Below, one piece after another: positions 56,775-64,000 of a stretch of DNA of 64,000 nt; position 1 is the first letter of the stretch; each line of letters opens with the position of its first letter. The stretch is taken from assembly GCF_026625845.1 (NCBI RefSeq), contig NZ_CP113066.1, positions 2,046,001-2,110,000 of the forward strand, in the 5' to 3' direction. Under the pieces are notes generated by a model. It worked only from the letters and a program-made list of their open reading frames with translations, was not told the DNA's origin and did no database searches. A program made the position numbers and the translations under genes. This DNA is from Agrococcus sp. SL85 (GTDB lineage: Bacteria > Actinomycetota > Actinomycetes > Actinomycetales > Microbacteriaceae).

Positions 56775-57023
56775 TCAGGCCTGGGCGCCGACGATGTACG
56801 TGACGGCGTCGCCGACGGTCTTGAGGTTCTTGACCTCGTCGTCGGGGATCTTCACGTCGAACTTCTCCTCGGCGTTCACGACGATCGTCATCATCGAGAT
56901 CGAGTCGATGTCGAGGTCGTCGGTGAACGACTTCTCGAGCTGCACGTTCTCGGTGGCGATGCCGGTCTCGTCGTTCACGAGCTCGGCGAGTCCGGCGAGG
57001 ACCTCGTCCTGGGTGTAGGCCAT
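56775..57023 (-). CDS. acpP: Acyl carrier protein
   Basis: An 82-residue acidic four-helix protein carrying the growing fatty acyl chain on phosphopantetheine attached to Ser41 in DLDIDSISM. The usual DSL is DSI here, a common actinobacterial form. Between fabH and fabF in the operon, with 44 bases upstream and 61 downstream. AAGGAGACACCCC precedes the ATG, a strong ribosome-binding site fitting high ACP demand. Confidence 0.96.
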   Translation of the reverse strand: MAYTQDEVLAGLAELVNDETGIATENVQLEKSFTDDLDIDSISMMTIVVNAEEKFDVKIPDDEVKNLKTVGDAVTYIVGAQA

Positions 57024-57067
57024 GGGGGTGTCTCCTTGTGTCGTCTGGTGGACGGGGATGAGTCTAG

Positions 57068-58063
57068 TCAGGGGAGCGTGACGACCTGGGCGCCGTACAC
57101 GAGGCCGGCGCCGAAGCCGATCTGCAGCGCGAGGCCGCCGCTGAGCTCCGGCCGCTCCTCGAGCAGGCGGTGCATCGCGAGCGGGATCGATGCCGCGCTC
57201 GTGTTGCCGGTCGTCGCGATGTCGCGGGCGATCGCGACGGAGTCCGGCAGCTGCAGCTGCTTGGCGAACTCGTCGATGATGCGCATGTTCGCCTGGTGCG
57301 GGATGAAGGCGGCGAGGTCCTCGGGACGGATGCCCGCGGCGTCGAGCGCGCGCTTGGCGACCTTCGCCATCTCCCACACCGCCCAGCGGAAGACCTTCTG
57401 GCCGTCCTGCCGGAGCGTCGGCCAGGCGGCGCCGTCGCGCATGGAGCCGAGAGGGTTCGTCATGCGGATGGTCTCCCAGTGGGAGCCGTCCGACCCCCAC
57501 ACGGAGGCGCTGATGCCGGGCTCGTCGGAGGCGCCCACGACGACGGCGCCCGCGCCGTCGCCCAGCAGGAAGCTGATGGAGCGGTCGGTCGGGTCGACGA
57601 CCTCCGAGAGCTTCTCGGCGCCCACGACGAGCACGTGCTCGGCGAGGCCCGCGCGCACGAGCGCGTCCGCCTGCGCGACGCCGTAGGCGTAGCCCGCGCA
57701 CGCGGCGGAGATGTCGAACGCCGGGGCGGGGGTGGCGCCCAGCCGCTCCGTGAGCAGCGCGGCCATCGAGGGCGTCTGCACGGTGTTCGAGATCGTCGAG
57801 ACGATGACCGCATCGATCTGCGAGCCCTCGAGCCCGGCGCGCTCGATCGCCTCCCGCGCCGCGGTCTCGGCCAGGTCGACGGCCTCCACGCCTTCGGAGG
57901 CGCGGACGCGCGTGATGATGCCGGTGCGCTGGCGGATCCACTCGTCGGAGGAGTCGATGGGGCCCACGAGGTCGTCGTTCGGCACGACGAGGTCGCCGCG
58001 GGCGGCGCCGACGGCGAGGATGCGCGAGCCGGCGCGGGTGGCGGTGCTCTGGATGGTGGTCAT
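57068..58063 (-). CDS. fabH: Beta-ketoacyl-[ACP] synthase III
   Basis: A 331-residue enzyme starting fatty-acid synthesis from an acyl-CoA (branched primers in most actinobacteria) and malonyl-ACP. The Cys-His-Asn triad is visible: Cys122 in ISAACAGYAYG, His in AFIPHQANMRI and Asn in TTGNTSAASIP. ATG overlaps the fabD stop (ATGA). Confidence 0.96.
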   Translation of the reverse strand: MTTIQSTATRAGSRILAVGAARGDLVVPNDDLVGPIDSSDEWIRQRTGIITRVRASEGVEAVDLAETAAREAIERAGLEGSQIDAVIVSTISNTVQTPSMAALLTERLGATPAPAFDISAACAGYAYGVAQADALVRAGLAEHVLVVGAEKLSEVVDPTDRSISFLLGDGAGAVVVGASDEPGISASVWGSDGSHWETIRMTNPLGSMRDGAAWPTLRQDGQKVFRWAVWEMAKVAKRALDAAGIRPEDLAAFIPHQANMRIIDEFAKQLQLPDSVAIARDIATTGNTSAASIPLAMHRLLEERPELSGGLALQIGFGAGLVYGAQVVTLP

Positions 58064-58980
58064 GCGGCGTCTCCGCTCTCGAGCAGCTCGATGGCAGCCG
58101 GAAGGTCGTCGGGGGTGCTGATGCCGACCGCGGGCACGCCGCGGAGGCCGCGCTTCGCGAGGCCCACGAGCGCGCCGGCGGGCGCGAGCTCGACGATGCC
58201 CGTGACCCCGGCCTCCTGGAACGACGCCATGCAGCGGTCCCAGCGCACGGGGCTCGACACCTGGCCGACGACGAGGTCGAGGAAGGCGGGGCCGGACGCG
58301 ACCGCGCTGCCGTCGCGGTTCGTCCAGAGCGTCGCCACCGGGTCGGCGGCGGCGGTGGCCTCCGCCTTCGCGCGGAAGCGCTCGACGGCGGGGGCCATGT
58401 AGGAGGTGTGGAAGGCGCCCGCGGTCTGCAGCGGGATGACGCGCGCCCGCTCGGGCGGTGCCTCGGCGAGCGCCGCGAGGGCGTCGGCGGGGCCCGCCAC
58501 GACGATCTGGCCGCCGCCGTTGTAGTTCGCGGGCTGGAGGCCCAGCTCGGCGAGGCGCGCCTCGAGCGCCGCCTCGTCGCCGCCGAGCACGGCGGCCATG
58601 CCCGTGGGGGTCTGCGCGGCCGCGTCGGCCATCGCGCGGGCCCGCTCGCCCACGAGCGCCATCGCGTCCTCGGCGGTCAGCACCCCGGCGCCGACCGCAG
58701 CCGTGATCTCGCCGACCGAGTGCCCGGCGAAGCCGCCCGCGAGCGCGGCGCGGTCGCCGAGCGCGTCGAGGGCGAGGATGCCCGCCGCGACGATGAGCGG
58801 CTGCGCCACGAGCGTGTCGCGGATCGTGTCGGCATCGCTCTCGGTGCCGTGCTGCACGAGGTCGACGCCCGCGGCCTCGCCGAGCGCGACGAGCCGCTCG
58901 CGGGCCTCAGGGCGCTCGATCCACGGGGTGAGGAAGCCGGGCTTCTGGGAGCCCTGGCCGGGCGCGACGATGACGATCAC
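58060..58980 (-). CDS. fabD: Malonyl-CoA:ACP acyltransferase
   Basis: A 306-residue acyltransferase loading malonyl groups onto ACP. It begins IVIVAPGQGSQKPGF, with the nucleophile Ser88 in GHSVGE and the active-site His in the GAFHTSYM segment. The frame continues to 59019; GTG 58980 has AGGAT 7 bases before it and lies 4 bases after the fasR stop. Fab operon order fabD-fabH-acpP-fabF is classical for actinobacteria. Confidence 0.96.
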   Translation of the reverse strand: MIVIVAPGQGSQKPGFLTPWIERPEARERLVALGEAAGVDLVQHGTESDADTIRDTLVAQPLIVAAGILALDALGDRAALAGGFAGHSVGEITAAVGAGVLTAEDAMALVGERARAMADAAAQTPTGMAAVLGGDEAALEARLAELGLQPANYNGGGQIVVAGPADALAALAEAPPERARVIPLQTAGAFHTSYMAPAVERFRAKAEATAAADPVATLWTNRDGSAVASGPAFLDLVVGQVSSPVRWDRCMASFQEAGVTGIVELAPAGALVGLAKRGLRGVPAVGISTPDDLPAAIELLESGDAA

Positions 58981-58984
58981 CGGA

Positions 58985-60271
58985 TCATCCTGCCACCGGG
59001 TCGCCGCCGCGCGGGGCATGGCGGGGGTCTGTCGCGCGACCGGCCGTCCGCGGGGCGGGGGCCTGGGGGACCCGGTGCGCGCGGTCGCGCGACGACTCGT
59101 GGATCGAGCCGAGGATGATCGCGGTGTGCAGCGCGAGCGCCTCCCTCGCGCCGGTCGCGTCCCAGCCGATGATCTCCCCGATGCGCTTCAGCCGGTAGCG
59201 CACGGTGTTGGGGTGCACGAAGAGCTCGCGGGCGGTCGCCTCGAGCGAGCGGCCCGTGTCGAGGTAGCAGGCGAGGGTCGCGAGCAGGTCGCTCGAGTGG
59301 TCGCGGAGCGGCTGGTAGATCGTGCGGATGAGCGCCTGGCGCGCGAGCGGGTCGCCCGCAAGCGCGCGCTCGGGCAGCAGGTCGTCCGCGCGCACCGGGC
59401 GCGGCGTGCGGCGCCAGGCATCGGCGACCGCGAAGCCCGCGAGGGCGGCCTTGGCGCTCCGGGCCGCGTCGACGATGCTCGGCACCGCGGGCCCCAGCAC
59501 GAGCTGGCCCTCGGCGAAGCCCTCGGCGAGCGTCTCGGCGACCGCGAGGAACGCGATGGGCTCGGCGCCCGCGCCCTCCTCGTCGACCGCGGCGCGGCCG
59601 ATGACGACGACGAGGCGCGCGCCCTGCACGCCCACGAGCACGTCGCACCCGACGTGCCGCGCCTTGCGGCGGATGACGTCGACGTCGAGCTGCCGCGGCG
59701 CGATGCCGACGAGCACGGCGCACTCGCCGCGCCCGTGCCAGCCGAGCGCCGCGGAGCGGCTGGGCAGCTCGTCGTCGTGCTCGCCCGTGAGGATCGAGTC
59801 GACCACGAGCGCCTCAAGCCGCGCGTCCCACAGGCCGCGCGACTCCGCGGCGCGCGCGTAGACGTCGGCGGCGGCGAACGCGATCTCGCGCGAGTAGAGC
59901 AGGATCGGCTCGCGCATCGATGGATCGGCGCCGCCGATGCGGTCCTCGAAGACGTCGACGACCGTGCGGATGAGCTGCAGCGTCTGCTGCAGGCTCACGC
60001 TCCGCAGGAGCTCCCTGGGCGCCGCGGCGAAGACGTCCGCGGCGATCCAGGGCTGCGCCTCGGGATCCTCGTGCCAGGCGATGAAGGAGGTGATGCCCGA
60101 CTGCGCCACGAGCCCCACCGCGCTCCGCCGCGAGGGCGGCATCGTGCGGTACCAGGGCAGGCGGTCGTCGAGCGCCCGCATCACCTGCGTCGCGAGGTCG
60201 CCGGAGATGCGCCGCAGCCACGCGAGCTGCCGCGCCTTGAGCTCCTCCTCGGCGCCCAGGGCCGACCTCAG
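58985..60271 (-). CDS. fasR: PucR-type regulator, FasR-like
   Basis: A 428-residue protein: N-terminal [37 protein letters not shown] and [15 protein letters not shown], a GGDEF-like middle, and a C-terminal PucR helix-turn-helix ([31 protein letters not shown]). In Streptomyces the FasR of this family, encoded just before fabD, activates the fab operon. No ATG, GTG or TTG lies near the expected N-terminus; CTG at 60271 overlaps the aceE stop as CTGA and is the likely start. A tail of about 30 disordered residues follows the HTH. Confidence 0.85.
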   Translation of the reverse strand: MRSALGAEEELKARQLAWLRRISGDLATQVMRALDDRLPWYRTMPPSRRSAVGLVAQSGITSFIAWHEDPEAQPWIAADVFAAAPRELLRSVSLQQTLQLIRTVVDVFEDRIGGADPSMREPILLYSREIAFAAADVYARAAESRGLWDARLEALVVDSILTGEHDDELPSRSAALGWHGRGECAVLVGIAPRQLDVDVIRRKARHVGCDVLVGVQGARLVVVIGRAAVDEEGAGAEPIAFLAVAETLAEGFAEGQLVLGPAVPSIVDAARSAKAALAGFAVADAWRRTPRPVRADDLLPERALAGDPLARQALIRTIYQPLRDHSSDLLATLACYLDTGRSLEATARELFVHPNTVRYRLKRIGEIIGWDATGAREALALHTAIILGSIHESSRDRAHRVPQAPAPRTAGRATDPRHAPRGGDPVAG

Positions 60272-62982
60272 GCGTCGCCGCCGACCGTGCCGGACTCGCC
60301 CGCGTTCACGTCGTGGATCCGGTACTTGTCGATGGCCTGCTGCACCATGCCGAGCGGCACCGAGCCCTGCTTCGCGAGCGCGTCGAGCGCGCGGACGACG
60401 ACCGAGTGGCTGTCGATCGCGAAGAAGCGGCGCGCGGCCGCGCGGGTGTCGGAGAAGCCGAAGCCGTCGGCGCCGAGCGTCGCGTAGTCGCCCGGGACCC
60501 ACTCGCGGATCTGGTCGGGCACGGCGCGCATGTAGTCGGTCGTGGCGACGAACGGGCCCTCGGCCTCCGAGAGGCGCTGCGTGACGTAGGGCACGCGGGC
60601 GTCGTCCTGCGGGTGCAGCAGGTTGTGCTCGTCGGCCTCGAGGGCGTCGCGGCGGAGCTCGCTCCACGACGTCACCGACCAGATGTCGGCCGAGATGCCC
60701 CAGTCGTTCGCGAGCAGCTCCTGCGCGTGGTGGAGCCACGGCAGCGAGACGCCCGAGCCCAGCAGCTGCACCTTGACGCCCTCGCCCTCGCCGACCGAGA
60801 CGCGGTGGATGCCGCGGCAGATGCCCTCGACGTCCACGCCCTCGGGCTCCGCGGGCTGCAGCATCGGCTCGTTGTAGACGGTGAGGTACATGATGATGTC
60901 CTCGCTCGTCTCGCCGTACATGCGCTCGAGGCCCATCTGCATGAGGTGCGCGATCTCGTAGCCGTACGCGGGGTCGTAGGCGAGCACGGCCGGGTTCGTC
61001 GACGCGATGAGCGGCGAGTGGCCGTCGGCGTGCTGCAGGCCCTCGCCCGTGAGCGTCGTGCGGCCCGCGGTCGCGCCGATGAGGAAGCCGCGCGTCATCT
61101 GGTCGGCGGCCGCCCAGATGGAGTCGGCGGTGCGCTGGAAGCCGAACATGGAGTAGAAGACGTAGATCGGCACGAGCGGCTCGCCGTGCGTCGAGTACGA
61201 CGTGCCCGCGGCGATGAACGCCGCCATGGCGCCGGCCTCGTTGATGCCGACGTGCACGATCTGGCCGTCGGGCGCCTCGCGGTACTTCAGCAGCAGGTCG
61301 CGGTCGACCGAGGTGTAGTTCTGGCCCTTGGGGTTGTAGATCTTCGCCGTCGGGAAGAACGCGTCGATGCCGAAGGTGCGCGCCTCGTCGGGGATGATCG
61401 GCACGAACCGCTCGCCCCAGCCCTTGTCGCGCAGCAGGTCCTTGAGCAGGCGGACGAACGCCATCGTCGTGGCGACCTCCTGCTTGCCGGAGCCCTTCTT
61501 GGGCAGCGCGTAGGTCGCCTCGCCCGGCATCGGGATGACGGTGTGCTTCGTCCGGCGCTCGGGCGTGTAGCCGCCGAGCGCGCGGCGGCGCTCCTGCAGG
61601 TACTCGAGCTCCGGCGAGCCCTCGCCCGGGTGGATGTACGGCGGGCGGTACGGGTCGGACTCGAGCTGCTGGTCCGAGATGTCGAGCTGCAGGTGGTCGC
61701 GGAAGGCCTTGAGGTCGTCGAGCGTCAGCTTCTTCATCTGGTGCGTGGCGTTGCGCGCCTCGAACGACTTGCCGAGGCCGTAGCCCTTGATCGTCTTCGC
61801 GAGGATGACGGTGGGCTGGCCCTTGTGCTCGCTCGCGGCCTTGTACGCCGCGTAGACCTTGCGGTAGTCGTGGCCGCCGCGCTTGAGGCCCCAGATCTCG
61901 TCGTCGGTCATGTCCTTGACCATGGCGGCGGTGCGCTCGTCGCGGCCGAAGAAGTGCTCGCGGACGAACAGGCCCGACTCGGCCTTGTACGTCTGGTAGT
62001 CGCCGTCGGGCGTCGCGTTCATGAGGTCGCGGAGCGCGCCCTCGTGGTCCTGCTCGAGCAGCGAGTCCCACTCGCGGCCCCACACGACCTTGATGACGTT
62101 CCAGCCCGCGCCGCGGAAGAACGACTCGAGCTCCTGGATGACCTTGCCGTTGCCGCGCACCGGGCCGTCGAGGCGCTGGAGGTTGCAGTTGATGACGAAG
62201 TTGAGGTTGTCGAGGCCGTCGTTCGCCGCGAGCTGCAGCGCGCCGCGCGACTCGACCTCGTCCATCTCCCCGTCGCCGAGGAACGCCCACACCTGCGAGT
62301 CGTTGTCCTTGATGCCGCGGTTGGCGAGGTACTTGTTCGCCTGCGCCTGGTAGATCGCGTCGATCGGGCCGAGGCCCATCGAGACGGTGGGGAACTGCCA
62401 GAACGCCGGCATCGAGCGCGGGTGCGGGTAGGAGGGGAGGCCGTTGGGGGCCTTCGACTTCTCCTGACGGAAGCCGTCGAGGTGCTGCTCGCTCAGGCGG
62501 CCCTCGAGGAACGCGCGGGCATACATGCCGGGGGAGGCGTGCCCCTGGAAGAAGATCTGGTCGCCGCCGCCCTCGTGGTCCTGGCCGCGGAAGAAGTGGT
62601 TCAGGCCCACCTCGTAGAGCGACGCCGACGAGGCGTACGTCGAGATGTGGCCGCCCACGCCGATGCCGGGCGCCTGCGCGCGGTGCACCATGATGGCCGC
62701 GTTCCAGCGGATCCAGCGGCGGTACGTGCGCTCGATCGCCTCGTCGCCGGGGAACTCCGGCTCGTCCTCGGCCGCGATGGTGTTGATGTAGTCGGTGGTC
62801 GGCACCATCGGCACGCCCAGGTGCAGCTCCTTGGAGCGCTTGAGCAGGCTGAGCATGATCTCGCGACCGCGCTGCGGGCCGTTCGCCTCGACGAGCTGCG
62901 ACAGCGACTCCTGCCACTCCGCGGTCTCGCTGGGGTCGGGGTCGCTCGTGTGGCCCGAGTAGGGGTCCTGGTCGTTCAGCAC
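60268..62982 (-). CDS. aceE: Pyruvate dehydrogenase E1 component, homodimeric
   Basis: A 904-residue thiamine-diphosphate enzyme decarboxylating pyruvate for acetyl-CoA. The cofactor motif begins GDGEMDE (residues 236-242) and closes at NFVINCN; other typical segments are [22 protein letters not shown] and the histidine loop around [19 protein letters not shown] at 62982 has GAGGAG 6 bases upstream. TAGAGT at 63046-63041 on its strand is a plausible -10. The stop overlaps the CTG start of fasR, so E1, regulator and fatty-acid operon appear joined. E2 and E3 are not in the window. Confidence 0.96.
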   Translation of the reverse strand: MLNDQDPYSGHTSDPDPSETAEWQESLSQLVEANGPQRGREIMLSLLKRSKELHLGVPMVPTTDYINTIAAEDEPEFPGDEAIERTYRRWIRWNAAIMVHRAQAPGIGVGGHISTYASSASLYEVGLNHFFRGQDHEGGGDQIFFQGHASPGMYARAFLEGRLSEQHLDGFRQEKSKAPNGLPSYPHPRSMPAFWQFPTVSMGLGPIDAIYQAQANKYLANRGIKDNDSQVWAFLGDGEMDEVESRGALQLAANDGLDNLNFVINCNLQRLDGPVRGNGKVIQELESFFRGAGWNVIKVVWGREWDSLLEQDHEGALRDLMNATPDGDYQTYKAESGLFVREHFFGRDERTAAMVKDMTDDEIWGLKRGGHDYRKVYAAYKAASEHKGQPTVILAKTIKGYGLGKSFEARNATHQMKKLTLDDLKAFRDHLQLDISDQQLESDPYRPPYIHPGEGSPELEYLQERRRALGGYTPERRTKHTVIPMPGEATYALPKKGSGKQEVATTMAFVRLLKDLLRDKGWGERFVPIIPDEARTFGIDAFFPTAKIYNPKGQNYTSVDRDLLLKYREAPDGQIVHVGINEAGAMAAFIAAGTSYSTHGEPLVPIYVFYSMFGFQRTADSIWAAADQMTRGFLIGATAGRTTLTGEGLQHADGHSPLIASTNPAVLAYDPAYGYEIAHLMQMGLERMYGETSEDIIMYLTVYNEPMLQPAEPEGVDVEGICRGIHRVSVGEGEGVKVQLLGSGVSLPWLHHAQELLANDWGISADIWSVTSWSELRRDALEADEHNLLHPQDDARVPYVTQRLSEAEGPFVATTDYMRAVPDQIREWVPGDYATLGADGFGFSDTRAAARRFFAIDSHSVVVRALDALAKQGSVPLGMVQQAIDKYRIHDVNAGESGTVGGDA

Positions 62983-63046
62983 CGATGCTCCTCGTCGTGT
63001 GGGGGTGGGGCGCGGCCTGGGTGCGCGGCGCCCTCCGTCCACTCTA

Positions 63047-63061
63047 GTCCGGGCCCCGGAC
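63047..63061. promoter_or_regulatory. GC-rich palindrome in the aceE/peroxiredoxin promoter region
   Basis: GTCCGGG-C-CCCGGAC is a perfect 15-bp palindrome next to the putative aceE -10 (TAGAGT, 63046-63041), near where a -35 or operator would lie. The rest of the 150-base divergent gap shows no other clear element. Confidence 0.4.
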
Positions 63062-63132
63062 GTGCTCCGGCGTGCGCTCTGGCACGATGGAGCGGCGGCC
63101 GATCCGGGCCGCGCGCAGCGGCGGGAGGCCCC

Positions 63133-63615
63133 ATGGCGGAGCAGGTCATCGAGCAGCGGCAGGCGCCTGAGATCGGGGCGCTCGCGCCCGACTTCACGCT
63201 CAGCGACCACACGGGCGAGGCCGTGACGCTCTCCGAGCTCCGCGGCGCGCCCGTCGTGCTGGTGTTCTACCCGAAGGCCTTCACCGGCACGTGCACGGGC
63301 GAGCTCTGCGCGATCCGCGACGAGCTCGCCGCCTTCGAGGAGGCCGATGCGCACGTGCTCGCGATCTCGTGCGACACCTCCGCCTCGCTCGCCGTCTACG
63401 CCGAGCAGCAGGGCTTCCGCTTCCGCCTGCTCAGCGACTTCTGGCCGCACGGCGCGGTCGCCCAGGAGTACGGCGCCTTCCTTCCCGAGCGCGGCTTCGC
63501 CACGCGCGCCACCTTCGTCCTCGACCGCGAGGGCCGCATCGCCGCGCACTTCCGCGTCGGGCCCGCCGAGTCGCGCGACCTCGACGCCTACCGGGAGGCC
63601 CTCGCGCGCGTGTGA
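63133..63615 (+). CDS. Peroxiredoxin (AhpE/BCP-like)
   Basis: A 160-residue thiol peroxidase removing hydrogen or organic peroxides. Thioredoxin-fold motifs: [15 protein letters not shown], then [15 protein letters not shown] with peroxidatic Cys54; Cys59, five residues later, could resolve as in atypical two-Cys BCP enzymes, whereas AhpE has one Cys. C-terminal [19 protein letters not shown] is typical. ATG with GGGAGG upstream. Divergent from aceE. Confidence 0.93.
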   Translation: MAEQVIEQRQAPEIGALAPDFTLSDHTGEAVTLSELRGAPVVLVFYPKAFTGTCTGELCAIRDELAAFEEADAHVLAISCDTSASLAVYAEQQGFRFRLLSDFWPHGAVAQEYGAFLPERGFATRATFVLDREGRIAAHFRVGPAESRDLDAYREALARV

Positions 63616-63621
63616 CGTGCG

Positions 63622-63638
63622 GCGGGGCCCCGCCCCGC
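63622..63638 (+). terminator. Hairpin after the peroxiredoxin gene
   Basis: GCGGGGC-CCC-GCCCCGC, a 7-bp all-GC stem with a 3-base loop, 6 bases after the stop and 4 bases before tRNA-Val. No separate tRNA promoter was identified. Confidence 0.5.
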
Positions 63639-63642
63639 TGAC

Positions 63643-63716
63643 GAGCCTGTAGGCTCAGCTGGCAGAGCGCCTCGCTTACACCGAGGATGTCGGCGGTTCG
63701 ATCCCGTCCAGGCTCA
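63643..63716 (+). tRNA. tRNA-Val (anticodon TAC), one extra base before the D arm
   Basis: Acceptor GAGCCTG/CAGGCTC is perfect, the anticodon loop is CTTACAC, the T arm is GGCGG-TTCGATC-CCGTC and the discriminator A. Between acceptor and the D stem GCTC/GAGC there are three bases (TAG) instead of two, making 74 bases where 73 are expected. Either a real variant or a one-base insertion. Confidence 0.88.
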
Positions 63717-63754
63717 CGATCCGCGGCGTCGGCCGCGGCGACGAGGAGGTCGAT

Positions 63755-64000
63755 GTGGACATCAGCGGTGCATCCGCGCTCGTGACGGGCGCGGCGTCCG
63801 GGCTCGGCGCGGCGACGGCGGCGGCCCTCGCCGCGCGGGGCGCGCACGTGGTCGGGCTCGACCTGCCCGGCGCGGTCGAGCGCGCGGGCGGCGCGGCGCC
63901 CTCGGGCGTCGTGCTCGTCGCGGGCGACGTCACCGCCGAGGCCGACGTGCGGCGGGCCGTCGAGGCGGCCTCGGCGCGCGGACCGCTGCGGGTCGCGGTC
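63755..64000 (+). CDS. Short-chain dehydrogenase/reductase, truncated by window end
   Basis: The first 82 codons of an SDR enzyme. The Rossmann cofactor motif ALVTGAASGLGAATAAALAARGAHVVGLDLP and GDVTAEADVRRAVEAA are classical and suggest NAD(H) because an Asp follows the second beta strand. The pattern resembles 3-hydroxyacyl-CoA dehydrogenase type 2 proteins, but the catalytic YxxxK lies outside the window. GTG with GAGGAGG upstream; the ATG at 63753 is out of frame. Confidence 0.88.
   Translation, partial: MDISGASALVTGAASGLGAATAAALAARGAHVVGLDLPGAVERAGGAAPSGVVLVAGDVTAEADVRRAVEAASARGPLRVAV

Noticed and set aside
58985..62917. A 1310-codon minus-strand frame through fasR and aceE
   Set aside because: Only the fasR part (to 60271) has recognisable domains; upstream it is an alternate frame of aceE.

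Overview
The window is about 64 kb of very GC-rich DNA (60-base lines I counted in core genes reach about 78 percent GC) from an actinobacterium. GTG, TTG and probably CTG starts, tightly overlapping stop/start codons, TANNNT -10 boxes placed 6-7 bases before a start codon, a hrcA-dnaJ2-rsmE-HIT-phoH-ybeY-era block, a DUF3145 gene facing a fabD-fabH-acpP-fabF operon and a PucR-type FasR regulator all fit the order Micrococcales, family Microbacteriaceae (an Agrococcus-like genus is a guess). There is no rRNA, prophage, transposon or CRISPR array. Nearly everything is core metabolism or information processing.

Layout. 1-7.4 kb: SRAP DNA-repair protein, TetR regulator and the cytochrome bd operon cydABDC. 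7.5-11.4 kb: small lipoprotein, DedA protein, divergent pabC/pabB (folate) and an SRPBCC protein. 11.4-18.1 kb: leuS, comEA, comEC, holA. 17.9-18.3 kb: an array of degenerate repeats of about 20 bp. 18.3-24.1 kb: rpsT, lepA, DUF1990, hemW and two membrane proteins. 24.2-31.2 kb: CIRCE-hrcA-dnaJ-rsmE, then HIT-phoH-ybeY-CNNM-era. 31.2-35.4 kb: a two-component system and an ABC transporter pair. 35.4-40.4 kb: leucine attenuator and leuA, recO, uppS, a GH114-like lipoprotein and a nucleotidyltransferase. 40.6-46.3 kb: glyS-dusB-dgt-dnaG. 46.3-55.4 kb: lipoprotein, tRNA-Asn, def, a DMT transporter, a glycosyltransferase, tRNA-Met with a lower-GC gene running into its 3' end, PAP2, a D-amino-acid enzyme, an LLM oxidoreductase, DUF1684 and DUF3145. 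55.5-63.0 kb (minus strand): aceE-fasR-fabD-fabH-acpP-fabF, running from pyruvate to fatty acids. 63.1-64.0 kb: peroxiredoxin, tRNA-Val and a truncated SDR gene.

The most notable signals are: (i) single-base reading-frame breaks in cydD, pabB and the ABC permease, with holA suspected; (ii) two genes, cydD and fasR, that appear to start at CTG inside a CTGA overlap with the upstream stop; (iii) a recurring -10/start-codon geometry indicating many leaderless mRNAs, including a pabB/pabC pair whose -10 boxes overlap each other's start regions; (iv) degenerate short-period repeats with a different sequence at each of several gene-end junctions; (v) a leucine leader peptide (MHSARLLLRRRGEA) with mutually exclusive hairpins before leuA. 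I found no convincing new multi-gene system; the repeat arrays and the CTGA coupling are the least explained features.
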